Below are positions 50,501 through 60,010 of a stretch of DNA of 64,000 nucleotides, one piece after another. Both the position numbers and the translations under genes were made by a program. Source of the DNA: Phoebastria nigripes (taxonomy: Eukaryota > Chordata > Aves > Procellariiformes > Diomedeidae); contig JAYKAV010003110.1 of assembly GCA_035582835.1 (NCBI GenBank), positions 3,012,471 to 3,076,470 of the forward strand, in the 5' to 3' direction. Positions within the stretch are counted from its first letter, which is position 1. The number at the start of each line of letters is the position of its first letter. Under the pieces are notes generated by a model. It worked only from the letters and a program-made list of their open reading frames with translations. It was not told the DNA's origin and ran no database searches.

Positions 50501-51763
50501 CTAGGAGGTGTTTAGCACGGGTCTGGAATACACACCTTGGTAGTAGGAGGGCTCTAGGGCCGAGGGCTCGATGCTGCTCCGGCCGGCCATGGAGGCGCTG
50601 CCCAGGGGCAGCCCGCCGGGGATGCTGGCCCCGTAGGAGGAATATTGCAGCGCCTGCTCGTAGGCTTTGAAGTCCAGCTTGTGCTGCTGCTCCGAGGAGG
50701 ACATGAGGTTGTTGATGGAAAAGGGGTGGTTGAAGGAGTAGTGGGGATCGCCCTTGAGATGGAGCTGGGGTTCGTGGGCTAAGGAGTGAGGGGGGTGCGG
50801 GACGGAGGCCAAGGCGGGGACGGAGCTGATGGTGGAGGAAGCGGCCGAGGCCGAGGTCTTTAGCTCTGTGCTCGATCCACTGTGGTCCATAGACTGGGGG
50901 CTGGTGGACGGGTTGGAGCTGGAGAGGGAGGTGGTGGTGTCCAGCTGCGCGGGTTTATTGTGGCCTCTGTGGAGGGGGGAGTTGGAGCTGGAACTGGAGG
51001 CCCCGGCCTGATCTTTCCTGCCCTCCTGAGGGGCTTTGCTGTTCGCTGGCTTCTCGCACTTGAAGCGCTTTTGCCGGCGGAGGTAGCAGCCATTTTCAAA
51101 CATGTTGCCGGAGTCGGGATGCAGGGTCCAGTAGGAGCCCTTGCCGGGCTTGTCGGGGGAGCGGGCCACCTTGACGAAGCAGTCGTTGAAGGAGAGCGAG
51201 TGGCGGATGCTGTTCTGCCAGCGCTGCTGGTTCTGCCGGTAGTAGGGGAAAAGGTCCATGATCCACTGGTAGATCTCGCTCAGCGTCAGCATCTTGCTGG
51301 GCGCCTGCTGGATGGCCATGGTGATGAGGGAGATGTAGGAGTAGGGCGGCTTGGCGTGGGGGTAGCTTCGCTTGAAGGTCTTGGCGTCCCGCGTCCTGCC
51401 GAGGTTGGACTGGGTGTAGGCCATGGGGCTCATACAGGGGTTCATGCCGCCGTAGGGGCTCAGCCCATTCATGGGGGCCGGCTGGGCAGACATGGCGTTG
51501 ATGCTGCCGGGGCTCAGCGCTGTGCCCATGGCAGCCACGCCAGCCGGCATGCCGTTCACCGGCCCCGCTGAGCCCGCCGGCATGCCGGCCACGGCGCCAG
51601 GGCTCAGCCCGGCCCCCAGCCCCGTGTTGGCGTAGGACATGTTGAAGGAGCTGGAGGTCATGTTGCCGCTCGTCGTCATGGTGTTCATGGTCATGTAGGT
51701 GTTCATGGTGTTCATGGAGCCCAGCCCCGAGTTCATGTTGCTCACGGGCACCGAGGAATAGGC
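50501..51763 (-). CDS. FOXA1: FOXA1 exon 2 (forkhead DNA-binding domain and C-terminus)
   Basis: This exon encodes residues 25-444 of FOXA1 (HNF3-alpha), a nuclear winged-helix pioneer factor that binds TGTTTAC-type sites and opens chromatin in endoderm and epithelial lineages. A strong acceptor precedes it: a pyrimidine tract, a CTAAC-like branch site and CTAG at 51764-51767. The first codons read [13 protein letters not shown], as in mammalian FOXA1. A Met/Gly/Ser/Asn-rich N-terminal activation region comes first. The forkhead domain lies at about residues 161-254, with intact helix 3 [11 protein letters not shown] (the base-contacting Asn and His are about residues 208 and 212) and the wing [12 protein letters not shown] conserved C-terminal activation motif, [14 protein letters not shown], lies at about 365-378. 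The protein ends [14 protein letters not shown] with TAG at 50501-50503. FOXA1 rather than FOXA2 or FOXA3 is indicated by the N-terminus, the C-terminus and the neighbouring MIPOL1. The product is 444 aa against 472 in human, mainly because the Gly-rich linker after the forkhead domain is short. Confidence 0.98.
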   Translation of the reverse strand, partial: AYSSVPVSNMNSGLGSMNTMNTYMTMNTMTTSGNMTSSSFNMSYANTGLGAGLSPGAVAGMPAGSAGPVNGMPAGVAAMGTALSPGSINAMSAQPAPMNGLSPYGGMNPCMSPMAYTQSNLGRTRDAKTFKRSYPHAKPPYSYISLITMAIQQAPSKMLTLSEIYQWIMDLFPYYRQNQQRWQNSIRHSLSFNDCFVKVARSPDKPGKGSYWTLHPDSGNMFENGCYLRRQKRFKCEKPANSKAPQEGRKDQAGASSSSSNSPLHRGHNKPAQLDTTTSLSSSNPSTSPQSMDHSGSSTELKTSASAASSTISSVPALASVPHPPHSLAHEPQLHLKGDPHYSFNHPFSINNLMSSSEQQHKLDFKAYEQALQYSSYGASIPGGLPLGSASMAGRSSIEPSALEPSYYQGVYSRPVLNTS

Positions 51764-54205
51764 CTAGGGCAGCGAAAGGGAGAGAGCGGGTTAGGGGGAG
51801 AAAGAGGGGCGGGCAGGACCCAGGCGGGTCCGGATCTGCCCGTCCTGCCCGCCCTGCCCGCCGAGCCGTGCAAACGTCCTGCCGCGGGACGCCGTCCGCC
51901 TCCCCGACACCCGGGAAAGTGCTTTCCAAAAGCCGCACGGAAAGGCCGCTGGCGCGATGAAAAGGTCTAGTTCATATTTATACGTGTTTATAAATAGACA
52001 CGGAGGGGGGGTACTCGGTCCCGACGCGCTCCCGTTTTACCGGCGTGCCGCGGCTCGCGCGGGCTGCGCCGGGACCGCCGGGGCGCACGGACCGACGGCC
52101 TTCCCGGAGCAGCTCCGCACCCCCGCAGAGCTGGGCTGCGGGCTTTACCTGCCCCGGAAGAAGGTTTTCTCCCGGACTATTCCCGCGGTTTTGCTGATTT
52201 TGTGTCCCGTCTCGCTAGCTAAATATTTAAACTCAGCAAAGTATTGAAATTTACGGGCGTACACTGTCTGCGCCAAAGAGAAATTCAACTGCCTGCACTT
52301 TCTTAGAATAATCTCACGCATCTCTCCCACCCTGCACTGATTTAAATTTCTGTTCTTACACAAGATGCGATAATGTCTTGTCGGGAAAAAAAAAAAATCA
52401 AAACCAACAGCTCACGTCCGCGCATTTTATCTGTGGAAAGCTTCCCCCTCGTCTGCATTTTCTATCAAGTCAGTCTTTAAATTAAAGTTAAAAACCCCCA
52501 ACTTTCCCAAAGTAGGAAAAGCCTGAACTTTCCCTGCCTGAGATTTTCTACAATTGCCCGACGTGCAGAAATTGTAGCACCCTACCACATAACACAACTC
52601 TTAAAAAAGGCAGAACCGGAGAGCCTGAAATTGTGCTTTCCAGTATGGCATCTGATTTAACAGGAGGGAGAAAGACGTTCCCAGTTTACTTCGAACAAAG
52701 GCAATACGGCTAAGAAAAGGAGGTTTAGGCGACGGTTAAATGTATAAAATTCATTACTGTTCACTACAAATTCCACGAGCTTATAAATGCGCTTTTAATT
52801 TAGAGGACCACATTAATTATTTGAGATGGTAGAACGCTGATGGGTTTCCCACCTTGCATCCATGCAGTGATTCAAATTAAATAGCAGGGGAGGAGAAAAG
52901 ATTGAGGCTAAAAAATAGCAAAAGCGAAGGTCGCTTAACTTTATGTTTGTGGATAACGAGTATGGCGAGGATAAATGAGTCTGGAAACGGCACATAATTA
53001 GGATGACCCTTATTTGCCCTTAGCTGACTTTCCTCTATTAAATAAGATGCCAGCAGGGTGACACGTATCTGCCTGTGCCCGCCTGGCTCTATGGGCGCTT
53101 TGTGCCAGCTCCGGGGTGCAGGGACGAGGCGTGGGGACTGCGGAGCCGGGTGTCCGGGTGTGATGATGCAACGCCCGGCTGCGCACACCTAGGTGCCCGC
53201 CTCGCTACCACACTTCCTTAAAACGGCTCCTTCCCGGGCGGGAATACGAGGGGCTGCTGGCGGTGCTGCTAGGCGCTGGCTTCTCCCGGGGACCCCCACT
53301 GCAGAGCCGCAGCGGCACAGTGCGAACCCCGGGCCCCCGCAGGGCCGAGGCGTGCCGCGGGGAGGGCTCCGGGCCCTTCCGTGGCCCTCTCCTCTGCCGC
53401 AGTTGTTGGCGCTTGGGCTGGTTCTCCCCCTTGCTTTGCACCGTGTTGTCAAACAGGCGCGGGGGGCGGAAGCGCTTCCCGGGGTGCCGCGGGCCGGGCC
53501 GGGCCGGGTCGGGCCGGGCCGGGGCCGGGTCGGCGGGGCCGGGTGCGGGCCCCCCTCCCGGTCTGGCTCCCGGGGCCGCTCTCGGCAGCGCCGCCAGCCG
53601 GCCCGCGGCAGCAGCGCACGCCGCAGGCAGCCCGTCTTGCAAGGTACGAACAAACGGCTATTCCCCCCCTCCTTTCTTTTCGCCCGGCTTTAACAGGTGA
53701 GGCCCCTGGCGACGGCGAGCAGAGAGGCCGGCGGCCCCGCCGGGGACCCCGGGGAAGGCGCTGCCCCCGCCCCGGGACGCGCTTGCGACCGGCTCCCTCG
53801 CCCCCTGCCATCTGCCGGGAAGGAGCCGGGGGCCGGCAGCGCGGCGAGTCCTCTGCCCCGAGCCAAGAGTTTACGGGGCGCTTTTGTGCGCGCCGCAAGC
53901 GGCGATTACGCCTTTTAGATGAGATCAAGGGCTGCCCCCGGCCCCCCGGCCCTCCCAGCGGGCCCCAGCCGCCCCGGGCCTCCCTCAAACGCCTCCCGGG
54001 GCTCTCGGAAGCCGTGTTTTCCTCGGGGAAGCCTGGCCAGCTTCAGCGCCGGAGGGAGGGGGGAAGCACGTTTGCGCTGGCAGGATCTGGAGTGGAAACC
54101 GATTCCTCCGGTTGCTGCCCCTCTCCAGACCCCCAGCCCTCCCCCCGGTCCCCCCTCCCCCTTGCAGAGGGGCAGCAGAGGAGCCCGACCCTGGCATTCA
54201 CTCAC
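51764..54205 (-). other. FOXA1: FOXA1 intron 1 (2442 bp)
   Basis: The intron is bounded by GTGAG at the 54205 side and a pyrimidine tract with TAG at the 51764 side. The part next to exon 1 (about 53.2-54.2 kb) is extremely GC- and CpG-rich and carries a GGGCC-type run. The middle (about 52.2-53.05 kb) is AT-rich, with many homeodomain-like and FOX-like words, and looks like a possible conserved intronic regulatory element. No additional exon is evident. The long reading frames here in several frames on both strands reflect the lack of stop codons in CpG-rich DNA. Confidence 0.93.
53491..53549. repeat. GGGCC-type G-run cluster in FOXA1 intron 1
   Basis: At least eight runs of three or more G with short spacers lie on the plus strand (the template strand for FOXA1), favouring G-quadruplex formation. 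It is imperfect, built of GGGCC and GGGTC units. Confidence 0.85.
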
Positions 54206-54277
54206 CTCCTGAGTGTCGGCGTAGTAGCTGTTCCAGTCGCTGGTTTCATGCCCTTCCATTTTCACAGTCCCTAACAT
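54206..54277 (-). CDS. FOXA1: FOXA1 coding exon 1 (start codon, residues 1-24)
   Basis: This exon encodes the 24-residue N-terminus, beginning MLGTVKMEGHETSDWN and ending in DTQE, which matches mammalian FOXA1. It ends at GAG and is followed by a consensus donor GTGAGT at 54205-54200. It joins in phase 0 to exon 2 at 51763, giving DTQE-AYSSVP. Translation past the donor quickly leaves the FOXA1 sequence, which supports splicing here. The first ATG (54275-54277) has A at -3 but T at +4. A second in-frame ATG at codon 7 has A at -3 and G at +4, a stronger initiation context, so some initiation at Met7 is possible. Confidence 0.96.
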
Positions 54278-54625
54278 TATGGAGCCAACCTGCCCGGTGT
54301 AACCATCCAGCCCTCTTGCAAGCGAGCGACGGGCAGCAGGAAAAGAGCCCGAAAGCCCGACCTAGCAGGAAGCCAGCTCTCAGGAGGGGCGGGGGGTGCT
54401 GAATTCTCCTCTATAACCAGCCAAAAAGGAGGCAGGGAGCGGTGTGGGGCGAGACAGTTGAGAAAGTGAGGAAGTGCCGGCTGGGATGTGAGTGGAGTTG
54501 AGCTGATGTGGATCTTACGTCGCAGAAGTACCCACCTCCTCCTCCTCCTCTCCCCATTTGTCCGCCGCACAAAGGCGTTCGCACCTACAAAGCCGGAGAT
54601 GCACCTGCAAACAAGGCAGTTCCCC
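54278..54625 (-). other. FOXA1: FOXA1 5' untranslated region (estimated)
   Basis: This is the GC-rich stretch between the start codon and the candidate core promoter at 54654-54678. I place the upstream end about 30 bases downstream of the TATA-like word. Nothing in the sequence fixes the true start site, so both the limit and the absence of another upstream exon are inferences. Confidence 0.4.
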
Positions 54626-54653
54626 TTGCCTGCAACTCCCCCCGGGGCGGCAC

Positions 54654-54678
54654 TTTATTTGCAAAGCGGCGTAATTGG
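54654..54678 (-). promoter_or_regulatory. FOXA1: Candidate FOXA1 core promoter (CCAAT plus TATA-like AAATAAAG)
   Basis: On the minus strand a CCAAT box (54678-54674) is followed by GCAAATAAAG (54663-54654), about 375 bases upstream of the ATG in a CpG-rich setting. The AT word could act as a TATA element. It also resembles a forkhead site, which would allow autoregulation. Both roles are inferred from motif and position only. Confidence 0.45.
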
Positions 54679-54929
54679 TTTAAGCTTGTGGGGAAAGAAG
54701 AAGAGACGGAGGTGGGAGAGGGGGAGAGAGTAGGAAAGCAGGGGGAGGAACCCACCCTTTTAGATGGACAGGACAAATGCTAGGAGGGACCGGTGGAAAT
54801 GAAATGAGGTAGATAAGGGAAGGGCAGCCCCCTCTGTTTGAAGAGAATGCAAAAGGCCATCCAGCCTTAAACCCCTGAGATTAGGGGCAGTATTTACTGA
54901 AGTCCAGTAGATGCTCCTTTAACTTGATG

Positions 54930-55127
54930 GCCGGGACGTGCTCCAAAGTCCCGAGTCCTGCAGTCCACAGGCTCCCTCCGACTCCCGCCCCTCACTTCAA
55001 AGCTGGTTACCGCGCAGGTATCTCCGCCGCGCCCCCCGCTCCCAGCGCCTTCGGGGCGGGGGGCCGGGACTCTGCGCTCCGGGCTGCGGGCAGGAGGGCT
55101 CGGCTCCGCGCTCCCCAAAGCCCCTCG

Positions 55128-55130
<3 letters not shown>
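54930..55130. promoter_or_regulatory. Small CpG-rich block upstream of FOXA1
   Basis: This is a GC-rich stretch immediately left of the poly-C run, possibly continuous with the FOXA1 promoter island. Confidence 0.45.

Positions 55131-55160
<30 letters not shown>
55128..55160. repeat. Poly-C run of 33 bases
   Basis: An uninterrupted C homopolymer (poly-G on the minus strand) lies about 0.5 kb upstream of the FOXA1 candidate promoter. Its length is prone to sequencing error. It creates the poly-Pro and poly-Gly frames around it. Confidence 0.9.
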
Positions 55161-55199
55161 TTGGGCTGAACCTAGCCCTTCAAACGGGGCTGCCGTTCT

Positions 55200-56500
55200 G
55201 TGTAGATGGTGATGATGATACTTCTTTTCTGGTGCCTTACCTTTAGAAACCATGTGAGTCACCGCGCTGAGGGATAATACTACAGGCACCCAATAAATGC
55301 GGACAGAGGCTTGAATGCGGATCCACTGATATTAACCTCCACTTGGCAAACATCAGGTGAGTCACTGGGACCATTTTATATCTTTACTGTGGAAAGCCTC
55401 CAGCCCAGAAGGAAGCCTTCTGTGGTGCCAGGCACCCAGGAGCAGCAATAATAAGTAGCGGGCATCTCCTTACCAACTTCTTGCTCATTAACGTGATTTC
55501 TCGCAAAGAACAGGGGAGGAGGAATCTACACAGGCTGGTAAAAGATAAAAAGGGGCAACACGGAAAAAACAAATTGAAATTCGACAACGCTTTTTATTAT
55601 TATGGGGGGAATCTCGCAGTCTTTGCAGACGGATCGAACATTTTCTGTTTCTGCTCCTGCCCTGTCCGGCTCTTCGAGCTTATGTCAAGACCACAGATTT
55701 TTCTTGGGTTTCTCTGCCCTATCCTTTATGAGTTTGTTCCTACCCAGCTACTAGAACTTTTATCACCTGACAGTAAAAGAAAGACAAAACCAAAGAAACC
55801 GCACCCGCCCACCAAACAAACAAACAAACGAAAAACCCAAATAAGTTTCCCGGCAATAGGAATTTGAAGGGGAAATAAAGTTTCCCGGGATTTTGAAAAA
55901 GGCTTGCATATCATACCACACAAACTAAAATACACATCTGGGTCTGAATTTCTGCCTGGCATGTTTATCGTTCAGCAGGATCACAGTTGCTTCCCCAGTG
56001 ATTTGTCCTCGAGTGATCTGCGAAAACGTCACCCTCACAAACACAATTTTAAAGTTTCTTATACAGAGACCCAGGATTCAAATGACGACATATAGCATAT
56101 CTCCGACTCGACAAATATGTTTTAACTTGTTCTCTAAATGCGTTTTCTGTTATCCCTTTCTTTGTTCTTTCCCTCCTCGTCCTTCTTTCTTTAAATTTGG
56201 CAACAGAATTAAGTCAAATCCTCGAAACAAACAAAACTCTGGAATCAGCAGACGAGAACAAGGGATGAAAATGTGTCTTGAAAGAAATAAAATAGATAAA
56301 AGCACTGGATTAAACCCCTACTTTCTCAAATGGTCAAACTACACCCATGGAAATTGGAACAAAACCCAGTGGAAAATCTAAGAGGTATTAAAATCGCGGT
56401 CTTCATGTATGCACTCTCCCTCTTTCCCTAATGGGAGCGGTCTATACGTGCGAAAACAGAGACCCTTTGGCTGTGGCTTGTTCATTGCAGTACTTGAGAT
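55200..56500. other. AT-rich spacer upstream of FOXA1, no gene seen
   Basis: There is no recognisable exon, RNA gene or repeat apart from a short (AAAC)n-like patch near 55820. The 128-codon frame at 55481-55867 has no domain, and its tail is made of Lys/Pro/Thr from that patch. Confidence 0.5.
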
Positions 56501-56509
56501 CTGTTCAGA

Positions 56510-57000
56510 ACCCCGGCAGCAGTAAAGCCGCATGCGGCGAGGCTGGGAGGGGTGCAGCGGTCCCAGCGACCCCGCTGGCGGCGCCTCCCCGCCGGGTGAC
56601 CTCGGGGCGGTGCTGCCCGGCTTCCCAGAGCCCAGCCCTGCGGGAGCAACACCCGCCGGGGCGCCGGGCAGCCCACGCAGGGCTCACTCCGTACCTGGAA
56701 AAAAGAGCAGGCACGGAGCCGGCCACGCTCCTCGGATGCTGCTACAAACCGCAGAGGCGTTTCGTCAGGCGGAGCAGACGTGGCGCCCGGCAAAGCCGCC
56801 CTCCGCGCCGGCCGGCCCCTCGGGACGCCCCCGCCGGGATGCCCGCCGGCCGGGCCGGGCCGGGCGGGGAGGGGAGGCCGGGGCTTGTGCAAAGTCGCAG
56901 CGCCTCCTGTTGTCCGGCCGCGGCTCGGGCTCAGCTCCCTCTTTCTAAGGTTGCTCCCAGAGGTGAGAGCACGGACGGGCTCCTGTCTGTGACCTTAGAG
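56510..57000. promoter_or_regulatory. CpG island upstream of FOXA1
   Basis: This is a CpG-dense block about 2.2 kb upstream of the FOXA1 start codon, including a GGGCC-like run near 56847-56882. Frames of up to 287 codons cross it without recognisable homology. It may hold a distal FOXA1 promoter or a divergent start site. Confidence 0.55.
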
Positions 57001-57475
57001 AGCCTTTCGCTTGGTGCACAGATCAGCGAGCCCGAGCAGAGTCAGCCGCTGCCGGAAATTCCCTTCAGCCCGGGTTGCTGTGTTGCAGCCTTGGTGGAGA
57101 AAAGCCTTCCTTGTGTGAAGAAGAGGGTCCTGACGGCTCTGCCCACGGCCACAGGAAAAAGAGGGTATTTCGGTAGTTGCCATTGCCCCGCACTTGAGCC
57201 TCTGCGAAACCCTGTGTGGGATGCTCCGAGAGTCCAGCACGATTTGTCCGTACCCTTTACAGCAGGCTCAGCGGGAAGGGAAGGACTCTCCTAGGATGGA
57301 GGACGCCTGATAGCAGCCAGGAGCTCTCCAGCCGTGCTTAGCTGCTTATGCGTTTTCTAGACTTCAGGACGGTAGCCCTGGCCCGATTTACACAGAGCCT
57401 TTCCCCAGCTCTCGTTAGAGTAGTGCCAGTTTCTGATCAAGCTGTACACTGTTTTGTTTTGGTTTTTGGTTTTTT

Positions 57476-57480
57476 NNNNN
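57476..57480. other. Short assembly gap (5 Ns)
   Basis: Five Ns follow a T-rich run. The true length of the sequence here is unknown. Confidence 0.95.
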
Positions 57481-57689
57481 TTTCTTTCCATGGGGAGCTG
57501 TTTGTGCAGCCTTGAGAAAAGCGCAGGCAGAGGTGAGCTGTATTTTCCCCATCTAAGCGGGAGCAAGGTCTCAGCTCCGGGCTCCACCGGTGCTCGCTGC
57601 TGAGGAGGGAAACAAAATAACTGACCTAAAAGAGGAAAGTACGTGTGTGTGGTTTGGCTGTGTGTGGAGCGAGGGGAGGACGTCCACGG

Positions 57690-59400
57690 GACCCCGTGTT
57701 ACCAGCGCTGGCAGTGAGAGCTGGGCCCCGCAAAGACCACTGAGCAAGCGGCCGCTTTTTGGGAAGCACAGCGCTGCGGGGTCGCGGCTGTCAGGCCGGG
57801 CCGACGGGCCTCGCCCGTGGGAAGGGCCCTCCGGCCGCGCCGCGGGGAACGGAGCGGGCACCGGCGCGGCGCTGCCCACGCAGGGAGCCGCCACGGCCCG
57901 GGCGCCCGTCGGAGCCCCTTGCCCAGCGCTGCTCGGGAGCGCCCCCCGCAGGTACTGTCCCACGCGTGGGGCGGGCGGCCGTAGGAATGGCGGGGGCTTT
58001 AATTTTAACTTTGGAGCGCTATTTTAGTTGGCTCCAGCGTGAGAGCTACTTTTCCCCTGGCAGGGGCAGCTCCCGCCGGCCTCCACTTCGGTTTAACTTA
58101 CAGGGTCTTACTTGATTTTACCCAAACGCCATCGCCTCCTGGCCGAGAATCTCTCGGCAGTGCTTGCGCGGGGCAGATCGGGAAGGAGCTGCGAGGCTGT
58201 GACCTTATCAGGATGCCTTCCCTGCTCTTCACTGTGCAGCCGCCTTTTCTTTTCCCCGGATCTGTCTCCTGCTGAGGGTCGCAGGTACCTGGCTTTCCAG
58301 GCTGGCCCAACACGAGGAGGGGAGCTGCGCAGCGGGTCGCCTCAAAAGCCGTGGGACCCCTCAGCCTCTCCCACCTTCTCCCTGTCCTTACTCATCCACC
58401 CCTCCCGACGGTGGGAAATCCCTCTTCCCATCTGTTTCCAGCCCGGAATCCTCCCCTACCCAAGAGGGCAAACAGTAATCGGGTGGGAACGTGCCGCTGC
58501 CCAGAGCCGGGTCCTTTGGACGGGGTGGGAGCCGGGGCGGTCCCGCGGCGCTCCGGGAGCAGGTGTCGGNGACTGCCGGGAGCGCCCCTCGCTCCGGAGG
58601 GAGCCCATCGAGACGGCGGCGGAGNCGAGGGGCTTGTTTCCCTCCCTCACACAGGCAGAGCCGCCCTGGCTCTATGCCTCTGCCGCTGAGCCTTCAATGG
58701 GAAGGGCCGGCGGAGGTCCCCCCGCTGCCCGGAGCACCCCCGGCGGGGCGGTGGCTCCCGCGCCCCCGGCCCCCGAAGTTCACGAGCCGGTGCGATGCGA
58801 TAAGGTGACGTTTACCTTCCCCTCGCTCGGGAGCAGCGCCGGGGCAGGTGAGGGCACTGCACAGGGTCAACACTTGCTTTGGAGCCTTTTCTGCGTCAAC
58901 TTTTCTTATCTACGACCATCACAGCCAAGCGACCCCCTTCCCCCGACCGACCCGAGCTAGGAGGGGGGCATCCCCTTTTCCTTCTGCACCTCCTCCTCCC
59001 CGGCACCCATGGTCTGGATCCTCCTGGGCGGACCAGACGTGCCCTCCCGCTGCCCGGTCCCCGGCAGGGAGGGCCGGGGGGCGCACCCCTCACCCGCCGG
59101 GCCCTGCCTCCCCACTGCCTGCTTCTCGGCCGCGGGTTTTCCGCCCTTTCAAGCCACCCCCGCCAGGCGGAGGGGGCTCCGGAGCGGCCGGGACTCCGGG
59201 CAGGTGCCGCCCTGCTGCCGGCGGGAGCGCAGCGGCGGGTCGCCCCTCCGGAGGACCGGTCCTGCCGGGGCCGCGCCCTCGGGGCACCGGGAGCGCTCCC
59301 GGGAGGTGCCGGGCCTGCTGGGCTCTCAGGGGTCACACTCGGAGTGCGCCTTCCATGGGCGCTGTACGAGGCCCCGGAGGCATTGTGTGGCTCGTTGCAG
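57690..59400. promoter_or_regulatory. Large CpG island about 3.4-5.1 kb upstream of FOXA1
   Basis: This is the longest CpG-rich block outside the FOXA1 body. A donor-like CAG/GTGAGG occurs near 58846-58852 on the plus strand. In mammals TTC6 starts divergently near FOXA1, so this could be a divergent promoter with a non-coding first exon. No TTC6 coding sequence was recognised. Confidence 0.5.
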
Positions 59401-59420
59401 TAGCGACTTTCCGTTGCCGT

Positions 59421-59468
59421 ATTTTATTTTGTTTTGTTTTTATTTTATTTTATTTTATTTTATTTTTT
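59421..59468. repeat. (ATTTT)n microsatellite
   Basis: ATTTT/GTTTT pentanucleotides lie right at the edge of the CpG island, like the pentanucleotide array beside the island at 36.6-37.4 kb. Confidence 0.93.
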
Positions 59469-59799
59469 CTTAAATTTCATTGCAATTCATTGCATTTCAT
59501 TTTTCTAGGCATCATTCAGCATGTAGTGACTTGAGCGACACTCCTGACAAAAAATAATACCTCCCCCCTGAAAATACTTATTTATCACATCAGTCAAAGG
59601 AGAAAGAAGCACAAATAACGAAATGAAAAATTACAAATAAGTTAATATCCGATGGTTGAAGAGATGAGAGTAAAGAAGCTTCTGTTTTCTTGTTTACTTT
59701 TTCTTTATTATAACAAAATAGTTCTTAACTAGGTAAATCACAACCCATTGCATACGATCACTTTATTTTTGCTAGCAGGGCTAGATGTGTGTATGCTGT

Positions 59800-60010
59800 T
59801 TGCAGAACTCCAATTGGCAGGATGCCCACACTGCAGTGCGTGATTGGCCAAGGGTGTTTTACTTACTTTATGTAAAAATAAATGCACTTGATATTTCTCA
59901 TTTGACTCAAGAGCAGCCATGTAGGTATTTATTTCAATTATTGGGTGTTTTATTTATGTTATGATTTACTGAAACATAAATGGAAGTGCTTCTGTTGTTT
60001 ATTTCCATCA
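59800..60010. promoter_or_regulatory. Candidate enhancer or promoter with CCAAT, NFI and forkhead-like words
   Basis: CCAATTGG (59810-59817), CACTGCAGTG (59829-59838), TTGGCCAA (59844-59851) and TTATGTAA (59868-59875) are followed by several TATTTAT/TTTTATTTAT words. The block is non-coding and could be a conserved regulatory element. This is inferred from motif clustering. Confidence 0.35.

Noticed and set aside
50882..51938. Long frames on the opposite strand of, or out of frame with, FOXA1 exon 2
   Set aside because: They are shadows of the FOXA1 coding sequence, caused by its GC bias.
53381..54274. 297-codon plus-strand frame across FOXA1 intron 1 and exon 1
   Set aside because: This is CpG-rich sequence antisense to FOXA1. 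Several frames on both strands stay open over the same interval, so it reflects composition.
56431..57294. 287-codon plus-strand frame
   Set aside because: It crosses a CpG island; the protein is Pro/Arg/Ala/Gly-rich with no recognisable domain, and competing frames overlap it.
58112..58960. 282-codon plus-strand frame, considered as TTC6
   Set aside because: It has no tetratricopeptide pattern and contains undetermined bases in a CpG island. It is better explained by stop-poor GC-rich DNA.
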